NCBI GenBank assembly: GCA_947650285.1 | Contig: CANTFL010001443.1 | Location: 124,001 to 188,000, forward strand | Length of the DNA stretch: 64,000 nt | Direction: 5' to 3' | DNA from: Hyaloperonospora brassicae | Taxonomy: Eukaryota; Oomycota; Peronosporomycetes; Peronosporales; Peronosporaceae | Shown here: piece by piece, positions 53,323 through 63,829 of the stretch | Layout of the letters: each line of letters begins with the position of its first letter | Position numbering within the stretch: position 1 is the stretch's first letter | Notes under the pieces: model-generated | Seen by the model: the letters and a program-made list of their open reading frames with translations, nothing else | Database searches by the model: none | What the model was told of the DNA's origin: nothing | Made by a program: the position numbers and the translations under genes

Positions 53323-55507
53323 ATGGCAAACCTTTTTGCCGCCGAGCCCGACTCTCGCGGGTGGCACGAGGTCGAGCAGACGCTGACGGCCCTGGAGTTG
53401 CCACCCGTTCCCCCGACATCCGAGCCGCAGCGACTACTGGGCTATGTCTTGCAAATCCTTCCGCGATACACCGAGATGGAGATGCTGGTGACGCACCTGC
53501 GACTGCACGCGTCGACGCTGGAGCAAGACATGGAGCAGGTGAAGAGCCACGTGCGGTTGCTGACACGTGAAGCAACTGGAGAGCGAGAAAAGAAGCAATT
53601 TCTCGAGCGCTACGCTGCACAGGTAGTCAAGGAGCGCAATGGCCTCCTGCACATCGAGAGGGTCCTCGAAACAGAAGACCACAGCGGCGGGCTCGCACTT
53701 TGTGTGGCACAATTGCTGCAAGAAGAACGCAAGCCACGCTATGGACATGTCGCCGTCGATTGTGTCCTTTCGAGGCGAGAAGCTACAGGAATCACTGCAA
53801 AAGGTGGAAGCGTTGCAGGAAGAAGTGTACAAGCAGGAGTTGCTGCGAAGAGAGCTCGATTTCCTATTGAAAAAGACCCAACGCGAACATGATAGCAGAG
53901 TGGCAGCCGACCGTAAGCATATCCAGCAACTGGAGAAGCAGATTGCGCAACGTTCAAATTTGCACTCGGGTCTGGAGAAGAAGCTGTATGAAACCGAGTC
54001 GGTACTCGCTCGGCTCGACAGAGCAAAGGAAAACGAGCTAAATGCTGTCAACAATCGTGTTGACGAGGCACACGCTCGCGTAGAAGGTTTGGAAAAAGAA
54101 AATAAAAGTTTGCATGTGCTGGTGAAGAGGTTGAGCGATGAAAGGGATCGCGTGACGCAGTTGCTGGAAGAGACGACCGAGTCGAAGAATGTTTTTGCAA
54201 GGCGAATGGACGAGTTGCTGGAAACATGTCGCGCACTGGAGTCGGAGGTCGAAGCTTTGCGATCTGAAATCGACGTGCTGCAAACGAAAGATATCAATGA
54301 CATTCGCAGTCAGTATGATGCTCGAATCAATCGACTGCAGAAGGATAGTGCTGCCGGTGAAGAAGCGTTGCACCAAGAGATTGATCGGTTAAGGCAGAAG
54401 TTGACGAAGCGCGATGGGTCGCTAGTGCTGGCATCTCGAGCACAGCAAGGCGGAGATATGGCGGGGGTAAGCTCTGAGCGCCATCCCAAAACTCAGAGGA
54501 GCAACGTGGAGAGTATTTCTCTTCCTGGAGATGATTTTAAGTTGAGTGATGGTATCTTTGATGGCGACCGAAGGTCTGAAATGGATGAAGCACAACTCTC
54601 GTTTACAAGGAGCGAGCTGCCGAGATCGCACCTATCTCTGAACTTGTCATCTGCTTCTTCTCGCCAGAACGTTTTGCAAGAGGAAACGATAGCTGTTGAA
54701 CGTAGTTTCTCAACTCAGCACTACGAAGGGCATTCATCTTGTCAAAGCGACGCCGGGTCTAGCAATCGGGGATTCTCAAGAGAACTTGAATCAATTTCTA
54801 GGGACCTCAGTACGTCGTCGAACAAAAGTGATACACAGTCTCGTAACGATGGGGTGGACACAAGCGCTTTTGATCAGCCGTTTGACTGGGAGATCTTTAT
54901 TAACAGTGTTTCAGAGATTTCTGCCTCACAAGGTGAGTCCACAACGATGCCTTTTGTCGATGACAGCATTTCTGAGATTTCTTCCGCACAAGATGAACAT
55001 ACACGATGTCGCATGTCTTCTGCTCCAAGGCACTCGGATCTCGATATTAGCGCTACACGTTACGATGATAGCACCTCAAGAATGCATGGCTTCAGTTTGG
55101 ACGCACCACCTCCGACTCGTACCGGTAGTACCGCTATCAAGCAGTCAACGGTCAATCAGAATGGTGATCGATCTTTCGATGGAATGGATGGTGCATCGGT
55201 ATGTGATCGAGGTAGACATGAGTTTGAGTGCGACGAGGAAGAAAAAAGACCCGATACCGAGCGTCGGCTCGTGGGTGACATGCAGGGGCAGCGCAGTAGT
55301 AACATTTCGGATACTAGGATCGATCAGGAACAATCTGGTGACTACCAAGAAAGCGTGACGGAAGAAGTGCAAACGCAAAGCGACTTGGTTCGAGACTTAT
55401 ATCAGATGCTGAATAGACTCAAGGAGAAGCGGAAAAGAGAGGAGCAAAAGGCTTTACAAGTAGAGCAGGCTTTGTTTGAGTTTAACCAACTACATCTGAA
55501 GTCTTAG
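53323..55507 (+). CDS. Long coiled-coil protein, 707 aa, one intron
   Basis: Exon 1 (53323-53661, 113 codons) starts MANLFAAEPDSRGWHEVEQT. A 61-nt GT-AG intron (53662-53722) joins in phase to exon 2 (53723-55507). Residues 1-75 look globular (LGYVLQILPRYTEMEMLVTH). Residues about 80-360 are nearly continuous coiled coil (ESLQKVEALQEEVYKQELLR, LEKENKSLHVLVKRLSDERD). Residues about 370-640 are a Ser/Asp-rich low-complexity region in which the motif ISEIS(S/A)(S/A)QxE occurs twice. A final short coiled coil ends the protein (LYQMLNRLKEKRKREEQKAL). The layout suggests a centrosomal, ciliary or cytoskeletal scaffold, but I do not recognise the family. It is convergent with PITHD1, with 86 bp between the stops. 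Confidence 0.88.
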
Positions 55508-55593
55508 GCCTAGTAAGTCTTTCCAATTCCAGCAGAGGGGCCGGCAGAGCCGCATGTCTACTTGGCTCACCAAGACTAACATCACCGCTTGTG

Positions 55594-56476
55594 CTAAATG
55601 AGCGAAGTCGGTCCAGTCGTGTCCTCGATCTTGTGATCAGCTGGTTGTGGACGGGCTTCGTAAACGCACTCAACCACGCCGTGACGCCACTAAACACACA
55701 AGACACGTGCAGCAGCTTCGTGTCACTTGTCAAGCCTCGACCGATCGAAGGTTACTAGCGCACGCACCTTTTTGCTTTCTCCTTTCAGCCCAATATAATA
55801 GATCTTCGTTTCATTTTCTCCGTAGCTGCCCTCGATATAGAGCGTCACACTGCTGACACCTTGGAATTTGCGCACCCTACAGCAACTGTTAGCAATGACA
55901 CTCCTCTTTCTCCTCGCTGGAAACAACAACGACGTGAACGTACTGAAGCGGGTAGTCAACACTCGCCAAGTCGTCCTCGACCAGGTCCAATCGCTGCTGA
56001 GCGGGCAGCTCATTCGCATTGGCGAATTCAATGTCTTCTCGATTCGTGAACCTTTAACAACGTCACCACAGTAACATGAGATATTTCGCCGTGCCGGTCT
56101 CCCGTGAGAGCAAAGACGTGCCCTACAGTCTCACTGCCCTAGGATGAGTCCCATCACCCACAAAGCCAGAGATACAGATGGACTTGATACTAACAGCCTC
56201 TGTGAAGGGAATAAACACAATCATCTCTGGGTCGTCGTCGTTGCTGGCCAAAAAGCGCGAACGGTCTTGACGTTCGTGGAACGGTTTGAAGGGGTTTGCA
56301 ACTGCTAGCGGATCCAGTGCATTGAGTACCCGCAACTTGCTGGTGTCGATGTACGGATAGAGAGAATCTCCATTGGCATCGTTCGCCTCTTCACTGTGGT
56401 CGTGGTCGTGACTGTGGTCGTGGCTGTTGTCGTGGCCGCCGCCAAGTGCTGCGTGTTCGTCGTGGCAGTGCTGCAT
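55594..56476 (-). CDS. PITHD1: PITH domain-containing protein 1 orthologue, four exons
   Basis: Exons 56127-56476, 55944-56051, 55768-55876 and 55594-55689 join to 220 codons plus stop; introns are 75, 67 and 78 nt, all GT-AG. The N-terminus starts MQHCHDEHAALGGGHDNSHD and continues His/Asp-rich, a possible metal-binding tract similar to the His-rich start of animal PITHD1. The PITH fold follows: FKPFHERQDRSRFLASNDDD, FIPFTEAVSIKSICISG, HPRAVRLFTNRED, VRKFQGVSSVTLYIEGSYG and TKIYYIGLKGESKKWRHGVV, ending RPQPADHKIEDT. PITH domains bind the 26S proteasome in TXNL1. PITHD1 itself is a small cytosolic protein of less clear function. All four exons keep frame. The RCC1 gene diverges 65 bp upstream. 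Confidence 0.92.
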
Positions 56477-56541
56477 CTCGAGAAGAGCTTGTGGAACCAA
56501 TACTGGCACTGATTGGCTGAAAAGAATGCGAGATCCACAAA

Positions 56542-57797
56542 ATGGAGTGCGTATGCATCTCCGCGGCGAGGTCCCGTCATGGCGTGTTTGACGAATGTAT
56601 CTCGCCAGTAAGTCAGACGTTTGTCGCGGTCGATGGTGGCGACACGTTCACAATTGGCATTGCAAGTCCTCGTGGAGACGTAGTTGGATGGGGCCGCGCG
56701 TTCTACGGCGAGTTGCCGACCGGATCCGTTCAGCGATGCAAATTGGTGGCTTGTGGCTCGAATCACGTCGTGGTACTGACCCTTTCAGGCCAAGTCATGG
56801 CGTGGGGCTGGAACCGGTTTGGTCAAGTCACAATGGCAGTAGCAAATGATTGCGTGCGTGTTCCAGTCGTCGTGAAGTTCTCGCCTGCATCGATTCCTTC
56901 GTCGCCTGTGCGGATCGTACAAGTAGCTGCAGGAGGGACGCACTCGCTAGCCATTGACACTTGTGGACGCGTCTGGACGTGGGGATCCAATTCGTATGGA
57001 CAACTGGGCATTGGATCGAAAACGGGACAGCTTTGTGCCCCAACGCGTATAGCGTTGAGTGCCCGTGTCCACCACATGGCTGCGGGATGGGCGCACAGTG
57101 CGTTGGTCTCCATAGCAGGCGAGGTATTCACTTTCGGTTGGGGGCTGTACAACCAGCTCGGCCACGGGTCTATCCAGGACGAGTCTGTGCCTGTTGCTGT
57201 AGACGCTCTCTATGGACTCGACAGCGAAGTCGTGCAGGTTGCGTGCGGCAACTGGCACACAGCAGGTAAACTATTGATGTGTAGCTTGGCGCATGTTGCA
57301 AAGTCTTTTGCTTGAATGTCGATGACTGTCGCATGTCCCCAGCTTTGACTGCGTCCGGTGACGTATACACGTGGGGATGGGGAAAAGACGGTCAACTGGT
57401 AGGTTCTTGATGCAGCTTGTTGTTGCCACTAATCGATGACGTGTGCATTGACGCGACCTCGTACCAGGGTCCCGAAAGCTCTGTCGCAACACAAGTGCTC
57501 CCGCGCGTCGTGAACGTACTGTCAAGTCCAGGAACAAGCGAATCCATCCAGGACGTGACGTCGATTGCGTGTGGCAGCCGCTTTACCATTGCGTTGCTTC
57601 AAGACGGCTCTGTCCAATGGTGGGGCGTAAGATCAGCGCGAAGCGGACCGCACAGCGTCATAACACGTCAGGAGTCAGCGCTGCATGGGGAAGGGTACGT
57701 ACCTCAAGACGGACGGCGTATTTGCAAGGTGGCCGCTGGCAACTCGCATGCTATTCTTCTGCTAGAGACGAGAAGAGAGCATGCACAGCAAGAGTAG
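56542..57797 (+). CDS. RCC1-repeat protein, three exons
   Basis: Exons 56542-57265, 57343-57398 and 57469-57797 (the acceptor base may be 57468) are joined across introns of 77 and about 69 nt and give about 369 residues. The repeats show the RCC1 pattern of a hydrophobic strand, GxxHxxxL, then GxVxxWGxNxxGQLG: ACGSNHVVVLTLSGQVMAWG, AAGGTHSLAIDTCGRVWTWG, SNSYGQLGIGS, AAGWAHSALVSIAGEVFTFG, ALTASGDVYTWGWGKDGQL, ACGSRFTIALLQDGSVQWWG and VAAGNSHAILLLE. This predicts a single seven-bladed beta-propeller of the RCC1/HERC/RPGR family. Without extra domains I cannot say whether it is a Ran exchange factor or another propeller. The exact start is uncertain; the first 25 residues look unlike a blade. 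Confidence 0.87.
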
Positions 57798-57982
57798 GCA
57801 TTGTCGACGCGCAACAATGGAATGTTGTTGTATTAAGCAACAAACATTTTACACGGCATCAAGCTTCTTGAATTGGCAAGGAAAGCTGTTGAGTGGCAAC
57901 CACCAGCTTCTTCGTCACGACCCAAGAGTGCCAAGGGGTAGTGAAGAGGTACGTCATTGAGCTCTTCCGCTAAGAGACCGCA

Positions 57983-58354
57983 TTACATGACGGTACAGCC
58001 ACAGACTCCACAGGCACCCGCGGATTCCTCAGGCTTTTTCGCTTTCTTCTTCTCCTTCTTCTTCTCCTCCTTGGACGCCTTCCACTCCTCCTTCATCTTC
58101 TTTCCCTTGGCCACACTGTCGTTCTTGTAGCCCTCCACCGTGCTCGCCACTTTGGCCGTGAGGTCCTTGGCGTCCTCCACCACGTGTCGCGTCTTGTCCT
58201 TGATCTTGTCCGCGGCGCCAGCGTTTGCTTTCGGTGCGGCGTTCCATGCCACGTGCTCTTCCTTCTTCGCGTGCTTCGTGGCACTGACGGGCTTGGACGC
58301 GCGCGGAGGCTCTTGGCCAGGCACAGGCGCAGCGTTCCAGGGCGAGTCCGACAT
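57983..58354 (-). CDS. Small Trp-motif protein with Cys-rich C-terminus (123 aa)
   Basis: The protein starts MSDSPWNAAPVPGQEP and carries a second copy of the motif, VAWNAAPKAN, near residue 36. A charged helix rich in Lys/Glu follows (EEWKASKEEKKKEKKKAKK). It ends GACGVCGCTVM. The start resembles that of the next gene (SSSPWNVAP), and the C-terminus matches its end (GACGACGIGGCSIQ), so the two are tandem paralogues of very different length. The terminal CxxCxC could be lipidated or bind metal. In the same frame an upstream ATG at 58489 would add 45 residues, but MSDSPW aligns with the paralogue's start. Function unknown. Confidence 0.8.
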   Translation of the reverse strand: MSDSPWNAAPVPGQEPPRASKPVSATKHAKKEEHVAWNAAPKANAGAADKIKDKTRHVVEDAKDLTAKVASTVEGYKNDSVAKGKKMKEEWKASKEEKKKEKKKAKKPEESAGACGVCGCTVM

Positions 58355-58673
58355 CGTGTGCGAGTCGAATACGGGAGTGCGTTTGAGTGAGTGAATATGT
58401 GAGTGGGTGACAATCGACGAGTGAGCTCGAAGATCGAGGGCGAACTGATTTAAATTGAGGTGGAGAACACGGTTTAGGTCGGTGCTCAAGACGCAACAAC
58501 AAGTCCGAAAAACTGAATCACGCGCTTCACATTATTGGGGTCAGCTATAGGTTCAAAGACGCCGAAAGTCACGTCGGACGCAATCAACAGCTGGCGCTTT
58601 GGCTGAGTTCTGCGACACTTTTTGCCTCAAAGAGCAGGTCCGCAATCAGCGTAGGCACCTGAGCAAAGAACAA

Positions 58674-60482
58674 TTACTGGATACTGCAACCGCCAATGCC
58701 ACAGGCACCACAAGCTCCGGGCACATCGGCTGGTCTAGTTATAGCCGCCTCCACGCTCGGGGCCTTCTTGGGGTGTGCCACGCTGTTAGCTTCGTAGCTG
58801 GCGACGCCATCAAACGCGTTCGCGATAGCCTTCTTGTCAATCGTAGAATCCTTGGAAACAACCTCTGTGGCTATGACAACCCCCTTGGCGGCCGCTACAG
58901 GCGTCTCCTTCGTCACATTTGTCGTCTTGTCATCAACAATGGCGTGCTTCTGGACTACCCCCGCTTTCTTTGCGGGCTCCGTCGACTTCTTCACCGTACC
59001 AGCTTTAACCTCTTCTCGGACTGGAGTCGCATTCCAGGTCGATGACGAAGACGGTGTATCCTTCTCTGCCGCGACGGCAACCTCCTTAGCCGGAGGCGTG
59101 ATGGGTTCAACCTTTTTGGCTTCGGCAAAAGCTGCAGGTTTCTGCTTGCCCGAGTCCTCCGTGATGGGGACGTCCGTTTTCAGTACACCCTCTTCAACAG
59201 GCGTAGTATTCCATGCACTTGTCGACGGGGCATCTTCTGTAACATGTACCTTCACCATCGACTTGGAAGCCGCCGCCGCAGGATCGGACGTATCGGGGAC
59301 AGCAGGTTTAGCCGCCTTCACTACCGAAACAAGCCTGGCTACCGTGGCTGGCGTAACCTCATCTCGAACGGGCGCTGGGGTGCAGAGAGTGGCTTCGCTC
59401 TTTTCAGTCTGCGTTGGTGCCACAGTCCATGCACTTGAAGTCTCCGAAGAGGCTTTGTCGATGCAAGATGACTCCTCCTCCGCTTTAGCCACAGCAGGAT
59501 CTGACACGGAGGAATCTCCCACTACCGTATTTGCCACTGATGGATCTGCCACCGCGGCGTCCGCCGCCGCAGGGTCTGCCACGGCAGGGCATACCACGGC
59601 AGCTTTTGTCGCAGACCCTGCCGTCTCTGTAGCACTGACGGACTCTTTCGGCATGTTGCCCACCTCTGTTGCAGCAGGAGGGGCCTCCTCCTGAACAGAC
59701 TCGGTCGTCCACGAACCGTCCGACGTCGAAACGGAAGTCCCTTCATCTGCTGCTTCGTTGTGCAAAACAACAAACTCGTCGACCATCGGAGCAGGTGGAT
59801 CCATGACAGATGTTACAGCAACTGGCGAGTCACCGAGAGAATCATCCGAAACTTCAGCTTCCTCCGCACTGCTCTCCTCTTCAGCTGCAGGCTCTACCAC
59901 AGCAGGCTTCGATTCAGCTTTTGCCTGGACAGGCGCAGTCGTCCATGCACTCGCAGATGCTTCCTCCACCGTCTCTGCACCAGTCGTATCATCGTCAATC
60001 TGTTTCCGCACTTTTGACTCGTCATGCTTCACATTCGACTCCTTCACTTCTTCACCAGCTTCTCCATCATCAGGAGCACACACCTCCTTTGCCAATGCAG
60101 ACGACGTCTCCTTGACCTCCTCCGCCGCTACAGGGACAGCAGACGTCCACGCTGACGGTGGCGGCGTCTGTTCAGCCTCAACGACAGGAGGCACCGCCCA
60201 AACCGATGATGATGCAGCGCGCTTCTCAGCCGACTCTACTTTACTTGCTGGCTCAAACGCTGCGGCCAAGACTGGCGTCGACTCTTCTTTGCTCGGTACA
60301 TCCTTCACCGCAGCATGGCTGGCTGAATCTGGCTCAGGTTCCGTCTCCGTGGGCAACGAAGACTTGACAGGGGATTTGAACGGGTTCCTGGTCTGAAAAG
60401 GAGACACGGCCCACGGGGTGGCCGACTCGGGGCTTACTGCGGGCGCCACGTTCCACGGACTGCTGCTGTTCTCGGAGCTCAT
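58674..60482 (-). CDS. Large Trp-motif repeat protein with Cys-rich C-terminus (602 aa)
   Basis: The intronless protein starts MSSENSSSPWNVAPAVSPES. A motif of the form (S/A/T)-x-W-x-x-x-P-V recurs about nine times: SPWNVAPAV, TPWAVSPF, SVWAVPPVV, SAWTSAVPV, SAWTTAPVQ, GSWTTESVQ, SAWTVAPTQ, SAWNTTPVE and STWNATPVR. They are spaced 25-100 residues apart in an acidic, Ala/Val/Ser/Thr/Glu-rich, probably disordered chain. One stretch (near residue 340) is a run of AVADPA-type repeats. The C-terminus GACGACGIGGCSIQ matches that of the 123-aa neighbour. There is no signal peptide or membrane helix. A disordered scaffold presenting many copies of one short linear motif is the simplest reading; the partner is unknown. 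Confidence 0.85.
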   Translation of the reverse strand: MSSENSSSPWNVAPAVSPESATPWAVSPFQTRNPFKSPVKSSLPTETEPEPDSASHAAVKDVPSKEESTPVLAAAFEPASKVESAEKRAASSSVWAVPPVVEAEQTPPPSAWTSAVPVAAEEVKETSSALAKEVCAPDDGEAGEEVKESNVKHDESKVRKQIDDDTTGAETVEEASASAWTTAPVQAKAESKPAVVEPAAEEESSAEEAEVSDDSLGDSPVAVTSVMDPPAPMVDEFVVLHNEAADEGTSVSTSDGSWTTESVQEEAPPAATEVGNMPKESVSATETAGSATKAAVVCPAVADPAAADAAVADPSVANTVVGDSSVSDPAVAKAEEESSCIDKASSETSSAWTVAPTQTEKSEATLCTPAPVRDEVTPATVARLVSVVKAAKPAVPDTSDPAAAASKSMVKVHVTEDAPSTSAWNTTPVEEGVLKTDVPITEDSGKQKPAAFAEAKKVEPITPPAKEVAVAAEKDTPSSSSTWNATPVREEVKAGTVKKSTEPAKKAGVVQKHAIVDDKTTNVTKETPVAAAKGVVIATEVVSKDSTIDKKAIANAFDGVASYEANSVAHPKKAPSVEAAITRPADVPGACGACGIGGCSIQ

Positions 60483-61513
60483 GCTACTAAACGAGTGGTG
60501 CTTCTTGACGTGTTTGTGTACTGCAAACATTTCCAGCCACAAGAAGACACACACACGACACACCCGCGCACAGCCGTGAGTACGTTTAGACGACAACGAG
60601 GGTCGACGTGAGCGACGGCGGTACGGTCACTAGGGGAAAAGCGGCGGCGGTCCAAAGCGTCTGTGTCCCGCGTTCGCTCCGCCGCGCTCGGCGTCTGTTG
60701 AACACGACTCGACGACACGTTGTCGCGGGACGCACCTTGCTTGTCGCGGGGCAGGAGGAAGCACTGTGGGTCGCAGAGTCGTTGCAGCGCGCTCCTCTCT
60801 TGGTGTGGGCGAAGCGCTGGAGGTGCACCGGGGATAGTTCCAAATGACTTGAAGGGGCGGGCGCCCTGAGCACGAAGCGGCAGCCACCTGCTTTTCTTAT
60901 GTATTTTTTCGGGTTTTTTTCCCGCTAAGTGCGGACGGAGAAATCAGGAGGCTTGTATTGGGAGTAGATAGCGCTTCTGGCCGACGCTGTGGTTTCGACC
61001 GGACCGCGGGCAAGGTAGACGGTCAGTGCCGGGTCGAGATTGCCGAGGTTTGAAGAAGGACCCGCGAGCTACGGGTTTCGTTTCACCGCCAGGATGCGCT
61101 TGCGCGAAGTTAGCACCTTATCAGAGAATACCCTTATACAAGCACACACACAGATGGGTGCACACCTTTTTACAAGAGTGGCATTTTCATAAGTAATTTT
61201 TACGTTGTCGATATGATGGCGAAGAAACGATCAGTTTCGCCACACCCTTCTGGTTTCTCTTGCTTCTTATTACACTCACCCATCTCTACGAGAGACAACT
61301 TTGTGCCCAATTTTTACAGCGAGTCTTATAAAAAGTCTCTTACAGAGAGGTCTGAAAGAAAGAAAATGCATAAAATTTTAAAGCGTGGCCCTTCGATTAT
61401 TAGGAAATGTGACGTTTTTCTACCATATGAAGTCTCATGTCGAGCTGTTTCGCCCTAGCGTACCGGTTCTTGCAAATAACCGACGACATCTTATCCAGAT
61501 CTGACTGTATGAT
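60483..61513. other. Upstream region of the Trp-motif gene; no further gene seen
   Basis: GC-rich up to about 60900, then a T-run (TTTTTTCGGGTTTTTTT) and AT-rich DNA. Frames here are short and lack domains. Confidence 0.4.
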
Positions 61514-61743
61514 TCACGTGTCCTCATCTGAGCGCATGAAGTACGAACGCAAAAGCAGGCAGCACTTTAGTGCTTCTTTTGCACTGACAGGCGCTTGATC
61601 TTCGTCGCTTTCGACTTCCGCGGGCTCCACTTCTGCTTCAATCAGAGCTTCATGTTCTTCGTGAATCTGCTCGTGTACCTCGATTTTGACATAATCATCC
61701 ACGCTAACGGCTACACCAGGCTTTTGAAACATATGAGCCAGAT
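61514..61743 (-). pseudogene. C-terminal fragment of a pogo/Tigger-like transposase
   Basis: A 72-residue minus-strand frame (MFQKPGVAVSVDDYVKIEVH, acidic middle, ending SAKEALKCCLLLRSYFM) resembles the acidic C-terminal tail of CENP-B/pogo-type transposases, in which a helix of the type xxALxxLxxLxxF closes the protein. It is cut by the LTR starting at 61744. Identification is by pattern only. Confidence 0.35.
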
Positions 61744-62146
61744 TGTAACGGGGTTGAAACGGGACACACCCTTGCGTGAACTTAACGCAAAGGCTTGGGT
61801 GCCCCGACAGACGTACACGAGGGAAACGAGGAAGCGTAGATAAGGGAAAAGTAAAACTGTTATATTAATATAATTATGTCTTTCAACTACTGTCTCTCTG
61901 TTTGACTTAACTTAATTATGCTAATATAACTGAGTGTATGGTGACGTCTCGTCACCACTCATTGCGCGCGTCCTGCGGCGATTGGTGGGTTGATATCATC
62001 AAGATATCAACCAATGACACAGACTCTTTGGTCGACCCTTCAATATCACCACTTCGGTGATATTGTTAAAAGAATATCCGACGTAATATTCTTTATTGTC
62101 ACTTTCCTTAAAGCGACAATTCCATGTAACGGGCTGCCCCGTTACA
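61744..62146 (-). repeat. LTR of Ty3/gypsy element 3
   Basis: 403 bp, with termini TGTAACGGGG and CCCCGTTACA. It shares patches with the LTRs of element 2 (CATTGCGCGCGTCC, the AT-rich block, GTAACGGGCT...CCCCGTTAC). The preceding bases CAGAT (61739-61743) would be the target copy. The chromodomain that follows is on the minus strand, so this is the 3' LTR of a minus-strand element extending past 64000. Confidence 0.85.
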
Positions 62147-62276
62147 TCACCCCCCTTAACTGATAGTCACCGTGTGACTATCGAAAATGTGGTGGCCACC
62201 CGTTGGTCACCATTGGGACAGGGAGCACTTGTTGGGTCCGTTCCATTTACTTTCCGCTTGACCTCGCATAGTTAAC

Positions 62277-63826
62277 ATGTCTATGCGAGGCGACTCAAGA
62301 CCTGCACAGCCCGGTGCTGTGCCAGCCTCTGCGGCAGACGATTCGTCGTCTGCTGCTCTTTCTTCGCCTGCAGCAACAGGTGCTGCAGGTGCACGCGGTA
62401 TCGCACCGCGTGCGCATGATGACCTCGACGTTGAGGTCATCTACTCTGGCGAGTCAGACGTGTCTGACTCGGGCAATGCTCCAGAGGCGTCTCGCTCACC
62501 GGCGACGCTCAGTATTCGCCAAGGCCACTGCCGAACGAACGGACTCGTGATTTGCATCACAGTCTGTTCGGCAGTGATGACGATGATCAGGGTGGTGAGG
62601 AATATTATTCCTTACCACCGCCGGCTCGTGCGTCTTCGCAAGAGCGTGATGACGATGGCGTGAGCCGTCGTCAATCTGGGAGCCGTGGTACCAACAAAGG
62701 TACCACTGTGAAGCGTGATGAGCTGAAGCCGTGGCGTTTGCCCGAACGGCTCATTAATAGCTTGTCTCACGAGACAAGCCAACACCATCGAATACCCTTA
62801 TTCGATGCGACTGAGCTTCACGTCTTGAGTCCCAGCGCGAAGAACTTTCGCGCTGAAGAAGATTTTTATCTCGATGTCTTTCTTAGACACCGATGGTAAA
62901 ACGGCAACCAAAAGCGTGACAAAGCCTCGATTTTGGCTGCGTGGAACGCGTTCGTCCAAAACGTAAAGAATTTTGGACGAGAAGGGTGGCTCAAGAAACT
63001 TGAGGCGACACGCCTCAGGTTCGAAAAGCGAACGCCAACCGGTGCCAGGTACCGGTTGCACTATTTGTCGAGTGAGGCAGACATTCCTTGCCTCACATGG
63101 GGAGACCCTTGTGCGAGTTGTGTTGACAACTCGCAGCGTGCACATAGGGACGTGTATTCCCCAAGTTCGCCCTGGGGAAGGCAAACATCTCGAAGGAGAT
63201 GCGTGACGCGATTGCAAACTTGCAATCCGTCTACAAGCGCCAAAAGCGCGTATTTGCCGATGGGCCCGAGGACTCATCGGATGGGTCTCGTCATACTGGC
63301 GGACGAGACCTTCAACATCCACCAACAGCTGAGAGCGGGGCTCCCAGCTGTTCCAAGAGGGTGGATACCCCCGCCACTGGACGAGGTAGCTCGTCCTTGA
63401 TCCTGAATCGTCACGGTGATTCAAGATAGGCTCCACTAGGAAGCGTTGATCACCGTGAGCATCCACCAAAGGATGTGGTGGAGGAGGAAAGACCTCCTCC
63501 AGATGATTTGGTTCACCATCTCGACCCTTACGAGATGGATCGCGCAAATCAATGAATTGCGCGATGACTTGAAGCACGAGCGCGGCCGGCGCTACGCTTT
63601 GACAGATACCGTGCGGAAGAACCGCAAGGATCACGAGGCTGATCGGGCGAGGGATCGCGCCGATTATGCCACAGCGCAGCTTTAGGTCGAGCGGGATGTC
63701 CGCTCCCTATTCGGCGAGCTGGCGACAGCTCGCGGGGAGATATCTCGGTTAAGTTCCGAGGTATCATATCTGCGCGACCAGACGAATCGTCTGGAGGGCG
63801 AACGCAAGAACTTGATGGATGTTCTT
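62277..63826 (+). pseudogene. Antisense accessory frame (aORF) of element 3, with breaks
   Basis: The frame starts MSMRGDSRPAQPGAVPASAA with an acidic, Ala/Ser-rich N-terminus. A frame change near 62500-62550 leads to HHSLFGSDDDDQGGEEYYSL. The conserved core LSPSAKNFRAEEDFYLDVFL follows, with a TAA right after RHRW (62897), then ILAAWNAFVQNVKNFGREGW and LTWGDPCASCVDNS. Another frame carries EMRDAIANLQSVYKRQKRVF. After 63540 a coiled coil (INELRDDLKHERGRRYALTD..., LSSEVSYLRDQTNRLEGERK) contains one TAG at 63685 where element 2 has CAG. Homology to 33383-34740 is clear. There are at least two stops and two frame changes, so this copy is not functional. Confidence 0.65.
63284..63442 (-). pseudogene. 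Chromodomain of element 3 Pol
   Basis: The minus strand encodes QRFLVEPILNHRDDSG, TSYLVQWRGYPPSWNSWEPR and VEGLVRQYDETHP, a good chromodomain, preceded by LEEVFPPPPHPLVDAHG. It lies antisense to the C-terminal part of the accessory frame. The frame stays open on to 62798. Upstream pol is missing because of the rearrangement at about 63830. Confidence 0.8.
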
Positions 63827-63829
63827 GAT

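Noticed and set aside
53434..54303. 289-codon open frame on the minus strand
   Set aside because: Ser/Cys/Phe-rich antisense shadow of the coiled-coil gene; it crosses that gene's intron without any splice logic.
58834..60396. Two plus-strand frames (286 and 212 codons) opposite the Trp-motif gene
   Set aside because: Low-complexity Ser/Thr/Ala shadows of the acidic Ala/Val/Glu-rich coding strand.
62798..63280. Continuation of the minus-strand frame after the chromodomain of element 3
   Set aside because: No pol domain is expected after the chromodomain, and the plus strand here encodes the antisense core conserved with element 2. I treat the minus frame as a shadow below 63284.
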